A stretch of DNA of 64,000 nt, from NCBI GenBank assembly GCA_036785325.1, contig JAXIVH010000014.1, positions 5,986,283-6,050,282 of the forward strand, written 5' to 3'. The notes below the pieces were generated by a model. It was not told the origin of the DNA. It ran no database searches and was given only the letters and a program-made list of their open reading frames with translations. A program made the translations under genes and the position numbers. Every line of letters begins with the position of its first letter. Within the stretch, counting starts at the first letter, position 1. This stretch comes from Urophycis tenuis. Lineage: Eukaryota > Chordata > Actinopteri > Gadiformes > Phycidae. This document shows, piece after piece, positions 59,901-64,000 of the stretch.

Positions 59901-60870
59901 ACTCCAGAAATGGCCCACTGTTTTCCTGCTTGATTGCCAAGCAAATGAAATCGCTTCGAGATGGAGATCGGTAAATATTTGCCTGAGCTGTAATATGATT
60001 TAAATTATCCTACTCCACAAGCTCTACGTTTAAAGTAAATGCACGGAAAATTAGAAAAAAGACAATTTTATTCTGACAATCTTTGTGATATCACCAGAAA
60101 ATCCCCTCCAAATGACTAAATGACAAAATGTACAACATCGGTATTTATATCATCAAATAACGTATGCTAAATTAAGGGTTGTCATTATTATAACAAAAAC
60201 ATTATTATAACTACACTATAATGCTCATATTAATGTTAATATAAATTGATAAATTAAATGGTTACTGAAGAATTGTTGGTTTTTCAAAAGTTTACACCCA
60301 GTAATGCATGTAGAGGGGTCATTATAAGGTTTGACTGCAGTGCAATCATGGTGATAATGAATGGTGTGATTCTTTCACATTCTTCAGGTTTTGGTGGGAG
60401 GCTCCGGGCACATTCACCCAGCACCAAATAACTGAGCTTTCAAAATCGTCATTGTCACGTATACTCTGTGACAACAGCGACGTGACTGAAATTCCACTGG
60501 ATGCGTTCAAGTACGGGAAATACCCACGCGGCTTTCTGCCTTGCGATCGTATTCCAAACGTCAGCCTCGATGCTTGGAGAGAGAAGAACCCAGGTTAGAA
60601 TGAAGCGCCAGGTGGAAGGATGGTGGGGAGTTGGACATTACTACACAAAATACGGATTATGTACCCTCATAACTTTTTTTTGCTTGCATTTCAGAAATTT
60701 GTGATTCTCCAGCAAGCATAAAAAATGGCGATTATTTGTCGTTTTCCAGTTCACGCAAGTTGGTTGCACACTATTTCTGCTACCATGGTTTTAGATTAAA
60801 GGGAACAGACAAACTTGAATGCAGAGGAAACGAGTGGAGTGATCGACCCCCAGAATGTATAGCTAGGTAA
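50901..60870 (+). CDS. tpo: Thyroid peroxidase-like animal haem peroxidase with terminal Sushi domain, 12 exons, 775 codons
   Basis: Exons are 50901-50991, 55035-55119, 55225-55379, 55968-56100, 56189-56318, 56856-57053, 57154-57639, 58403-58661, 59403-59573, 59733-59970, 60388-60593 and 60695-60870. All phases agree. Residues 1-27 form a signal peptide with core GIVLCVFFVCF. The peroxidase domain has distal WGQFIDHD (Gln227, ester-linked Asp230, distal His231), GDSRVNE (catalytic Arg376, ester-linked Glu379) and FRFGHA (proximal His474). Position 380, the Met of myeloperoxidase, is Gly. A Sushi/CCP domain with Cys720, 746, 760 and 771 ends the protein. A Sushi domain after the peroxidase domain and the whole-length match point to thyroid peroxidase, which iodinates and couples thyroglobulin tyrosines with H2O2. 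The EGF-like domain, transmembrane helix and cytoplasmic tail of mammalian TPO (about 930 residues) are missing, so a secreted product is inferred. The start is the only ATG giving a signal peptide upstream of exon 2. It could be the true tpo or a teleost paralogue. Confidence 0.9.
52207..52440 (+). repeat. Dispersed repeat H, copy 2
   Basis: Second copy, same orientation as 49838-50015 and about 2.4 kb away, with an insertion before the AGTAAGCCGGGGAGATGT block. Confidence 0.65.
53790..53960 (-). mobile_element. Non-LTR tail with (TCAGAA)n
   Basis: (ATCAGA)n followed by TCGATTTATTGCCAAGTATA is a common 3'-end signature of teleost non-LTR elements. The downstream limit is unclear. Confidence 0.6.
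54565..54775 (-). mobile_element. Non-LTR tail with (GATTA)n, second copy
   Basis: Same sequence as 44904-45100, shorter. It lies in the first intron of the TPO-like gene. Confidence 0.75.
56500..56780 (-). mobile_element. tRNA-derived SINE, family A, copy 2 (TPO-like intron)
   Basis: Reverse-oriented copy with the (GAA)n tail at about 56505-56520 and the B box GGTTCGAACCCC on the minus strand near 56732-56744. It sits in the intron between exons 56189-56318 and 56856-57053. The 5' end is diverged. Confidence 0.75.
58735..59215 (-). repeat. Dispersed repeat F, copy 2 (TPO-like intron)
   Basis: Inverted copy of 39235-39720. It fills much of the intron between exons 58403-58661 and 59403-59573. 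Confidence 0.75.
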
Positions 60871-60906
60871 CAAAACCAGGCTTGTTAAAAGACATGTTTT
60901 CGATGT

Positions 60907-60912
60907 AATAAA
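60907..60912 (+). terminator. tpo: Polyadenylation signal AATAAA just after the TPO-like stop codon
   Basis: AATAAA begins 36 bp after the TAA at 60868-60870. Its closeness supports the view that the transcript really ends after the Sushi exon instead of splicing on to EGF and transmembrane exons. Confidence 0.6.
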
Positions 60913-61336
60913 ATCATTTGTATATACTGATTTGGAGGCTTGTGAGAAAGCAATTCCTCAATTTTGTGATGTCTGTTTGAATTCTTTGGCAACACCTGTA
61001 AGATCAGGGCTAATTGTTCCCATAGTTTAAGGTGTCGCCTAAGGTGTCGCCTAAGGTGTCATCTAAGGTGTCGCCACTGACTGTTTGTAGCATTCATGCT
61101 ACTGCAAATACAAGGTCTTTCATCAGAGGGGTTGTAGGGGGCTTGTGTTACCTCATTAGGTGTCAGACATTTATTTATATGAAATCTTCTAGATTGCACT
61201 TTTAATGAGGTACCTGTTTTAAATGATGGTATTTACATGACTTAAAAGGGTACTATGAAACTGATAAAAACTATAATATGAAATGTTTATCTAAAACACA
61301 AGAAGCCAAATGGTTGAAATCAAGCTAAAGGCCCTG

Positions 61337-61525
61337 ACTCATGGGGTAAAGGGGCATTTAGCAGACGCTTTTGTCCAAAGCGACTTACAATCAGTACATT
61401 TGTGGGGTTCGACACGTGGACAGTTAGAGGAGGAGGGGGATCAAGGGGATCGAACCGCCGACCCTACGGTTAGTGGACAACCCGCTTTGTCTACCTGCTC
61501 TACCCACTGAGCTACTGCCGCCCCA
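61337..61525 (-). mobile_element. tRNA-derived SINE, family B, copy 5
   Basis: Reverse-oriented copy. The head is read on the minus strand from about 61525 (GGGGCGGCAGTAGCTCAGTG) and the tail lies near 61345 (GGCATTTAGCAGACGCTTTT). It is downstream of the TPO-like gene. Confidence 0.8.
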
Positions 61526-63369
61526 AGTCACCAGTCAGCCGTCAGATAATGTCAGGTGCAGGAGAGCGTTCTGGATGAGCTGCAGACATCGGCAGCATGC
61601 AGGCAGACCCGCCACATGTTGTTCGTAATCCATGAATCAAGATGACAAGAGCCTGGACATGAACCCGCTTGGCCTTCTGGGTGAGAACCAAACATACCCT
61701 TCCTGATGGTTGTGCAGCATTAATCTGCCGGTTGTCCCTGTCATGTTGTCGAAATGTACAGTATATGACCTTGCAGTCGGAAATCCGACACTAGAAGTGC
61801 AAGGATTGGAAAGACGTCCGCATCGCGACACTGGATGGACTAACTTCTTGCTTGGTGGAGCCCCATCGAGCACATTTTCTAGTTCAAGTATGGAATAAGC
61901 TTGCTTGTGTCCATGATTACATCATTGTGTATACATGATGTAATATGTGATGGAAGACATAGTATATCACATATATTTTCATAAAACAACCATGATAACG
62001 GGATTCTATATTCATCATTCTATAATCAAGTGTGGAATGATGTGTGTTAGTTCTTTGCTACCTAAAAACACTAGATTATACATTGAAAACAACCAGAAAA
62101 CGTCTGCTCTATGACGTCTATAACCAGGTCTCAGTTGTGACTACAGTTATGGGCTGGTCCTAAAATCCTAAAGTCCTCTGGTAGGTTTATACATTCAGTA
62201 GCCTTATTGTAACTTGCATTGTCTGCGTGTGTTGTGACGGCCCTTCTCACTCGGCCTCCCGGCCTCTATGTTCGATCCTCCTTATGGTTGCGGGGGGCGG
62301 AGTTACAATGGGGGGAGCGGAGGCGGAGCTACGATGGATGGAGGGGAGGCAAACCCTCTCGGCTCCCGCCCACTGGTCCCTGCAACCATGTGAAGTGTGG
62401 TTTACCTGGGAAGGCTTGGCCTGGAGACAACTTCATACCACGCCTCTCTAATCCCTTGATTCTCCACACGCAGTCTGCCTGCCACCAATAAATGGTCGAC
62501 TCTCTTTTGTATCTCCCAGGGTTCCAACCATACGTGTTATTTTACAGACCAACACACTTTGGCTTCATAAAAAACCCCACCTAAACCTGTCTATTTACCG
62601 TTGCGAGCGTGCCTGGTCTCCCGTGTTGTTGTAGCCTGTGCCTGAGCCTGAGAGCCAGGCTGTGACGGTATTGAAATCAGAGTTTAGAACAATTCTTTGA
62701 GTTCTCCGAGAATGCACACACTGTTGTTTTGGTGGTGTCAGTAACAACAGGTGGTGAGAGTGCCATTGGTAACAGTATAATCAGACGGTGGACACACTGA
62801 AAGACGTACCTCTGCAGTCACATAGTTCACGCTTTCCTTTTAATCTTTTTCATTCAGCCTTTGGCCTTTTTACAGTAAGACGCCGTACAATTATTTTTGA
62901 CATTATCTGCCCTTTGCAGGGGGCTGTCTCAAATAGCTTAGAGGCATCTACTTTGTATTCACCAGCTGCAAATCCACATTCTTTTATCTGGCTGTGGCAT
63001 GACCCAACAGGTTGCATCTCCACACAAGTGCAAAGCATCTCCACACAAGTGTTTATGGTTTTATTCCACAGGACTTGTGCGGGGATAAAATATGATTTAT
63101 TATTATTTTTGATTGACTAAAACTCAACAAAAGTGTGGGTTGGAGCTGTCGTGTGGTTGATTATCCTTGGTAATGTATCCCTGAACGTTCTTTCCTTCAT
63201 GAGGTTGGTTCAAATGTAACATAGAAAAAAAATAGTGTCGCCATCACACGGCTGTCTTGACAAAAGATGCTTACATAACACAACCATGGGACATAATAAG
63301 AACGGGGGTTTGAAAAGCCCTGGTTGAACTAACAGTCCGACTCCAGGTCCCACCCTCCTGCAGCGGAGT

Positions 63370-63446
63370 ACATAAAGACGGCTCTGACTTGAGGAGCCTT
63401 CAATCAAGGACCATTGAGAAAGCGAGAGAGAACCATAACCTGCTGG
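63370..63446 (+). promoter_or_regulatory. Possible promoter and first non-coding exon of a further gene
   Basis: ACATAAAG at 63370-63377 resembles a TATA element. About 30 bp on begins an AG-rich stretch ending TGCTGG before GTAAGA at 63447, a good donor. No ATG-led frame is evident. This is position and motif evidence only. Confidence 0.25.
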
Positions 63447-63676
63447 GTAAGATTCTCATCCAACACTTAACAACACATATTCTTAGTGGATACGACATGC
63501 ATGCATAGACATTGTGTCTCTACCCTATGCAAAGTGAGAGCTACATAGAGTGTGCATAGTGCATAGTGTGTCTTTATTTTGATTTCAATATAATGTTTCA
63601 CTCTTTTTGTCTACTTTTGACTCGTGAGCTGCTGTGAATGTAGATACTAAAGATATCTTGTGCAAAATAAATAGTG

Positions 63677-63813
63677 GGCAGCCGCGGCCTACTGGTTAGG
63701 GCTTCGGACTTGTAACCGGCTGAAGTGCCCTTGAGCAAGGCACCTAACCCCTCACTACTCCCCGAGCGCCGGCAGCTCACTGCCTCGGGATTAGTGTGTG
63801 TTTCACCTCACTG
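63677..63813 (+). mobile_element. tRNA-derived SINE, family A, copy 3, internally deleted and truncated
   Basis: The head matches copy 1, but the stretch holding the B box is missing (CTTGTAACCGG joins directly to CTGAAGTGCCC). The 3' part stops at about 63813 where another dispersed repeat begins. Confidence 0.75.
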
Positions 63814-63814
63814 T

Positions 63815-64000
63815 TAGCCTGGGAATTCCCATGCTGCTTTGCGCACGATTTCATTCTCACTGCAAAGACAGCCTGGAAACCACCGCCCTTATTTTCCCCT
63901 GAGTTAGGGAACCAATCACAGAACGGGGGGCAGCAAGACGATGAAGACGTCTATGCGCGACACCGAAGCTTGTAGCGTGTTAATCCAACATGGCAGCGGA
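63815..64000 (-). repeat. Dispersed repeat I, copy 2, cut by the window end
   Basis: Inverted copy of 23245-23445 that begins directly after SINE A copy 3 and runs off the window. Confidence 0.75.

Larger units (their letters stand above)
60871..63360. other. Downstream region of the TPO-like gene
   Basis: No EGF-like or transmembrane exon was found. There is a short tandem TAAGGTGTCGCC at about 61030-61075, SINE B copy 5, and a segment at about 62230-62680 whose two ends both carry TGTGACGG and may be a transposon relic. The rest is unremarkable. Confidence 0.5.

Overview
The window is ray-finned fish (teleost) nuclear DNA. The evidence is split vertebrate genes with GT-AG introns, very dense (TG)n, (TC)n and minisatellite arrays, teleost-type tRNA-derived SINEs, non-LTR 3' tails and a DIRS-type retrotransposon. 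The extreme (TG)n density is reminiscent of gadiform fish, but species cannot be assigned from sequence alone.

Region 1 (956-47742, + strand) is the 3' part of bltp1 (KIAA1109 / tweek / Csf1 family), a bridge-like lipid transfer protein. I could place 49 exons whose phases all agree. They sum to 9,306 nt (3,101 codons plus stop), about 60% of the roughly 5,000-residue family protein. The gene begins left of the window. The introns hold tRNA-derived SINEs, a Harbinger-like MITE, minisatellites and perfect hairpins. One intron holds a 5.9-kb DIRS element (30811-36675) in antisense orientation, with inverted terminal repeats, an internal complementary region, an open gag ORF, a broken RT/RNase H ORF and an open tyrosine recombinase ORF.

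Region 2 (47743-50900) is the bltp1 3' UTR, with three AATAAA signals, followed by repeat-rich intergenic DNA.

Region 3 (50901-60870, + strand) is a 12-exon animal haem peroxidase gene of the thyroid peroxidase class (775 codons). It has a signal peptide, intact haem-site residues and one Sushi/CCP domain. The reading frame stops right after the Sushi domain, inside what looks like an old splice donor, and an AATAAA follows within 40 bp. The EGF-like and transmembrane segments of mammalian TPO are not visible, so the product should be secreted.

Region 4 (60871-64000) is mostly repeats, with a possible promoter and first exon of a further gene near 63370-63446.

bltp1 and the peroxidase are neighbours on the same strand with about 3.2 kb between stop and start codons. 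I see no functional link: one is an intracellular lipid conduit at membrane contacts, the other a secretory-pathway oxidoreductase. The coding exons of bltp1 are strongly G/C-ending, while those of the peroxidase are mixed, so base composition changes between the two genes.
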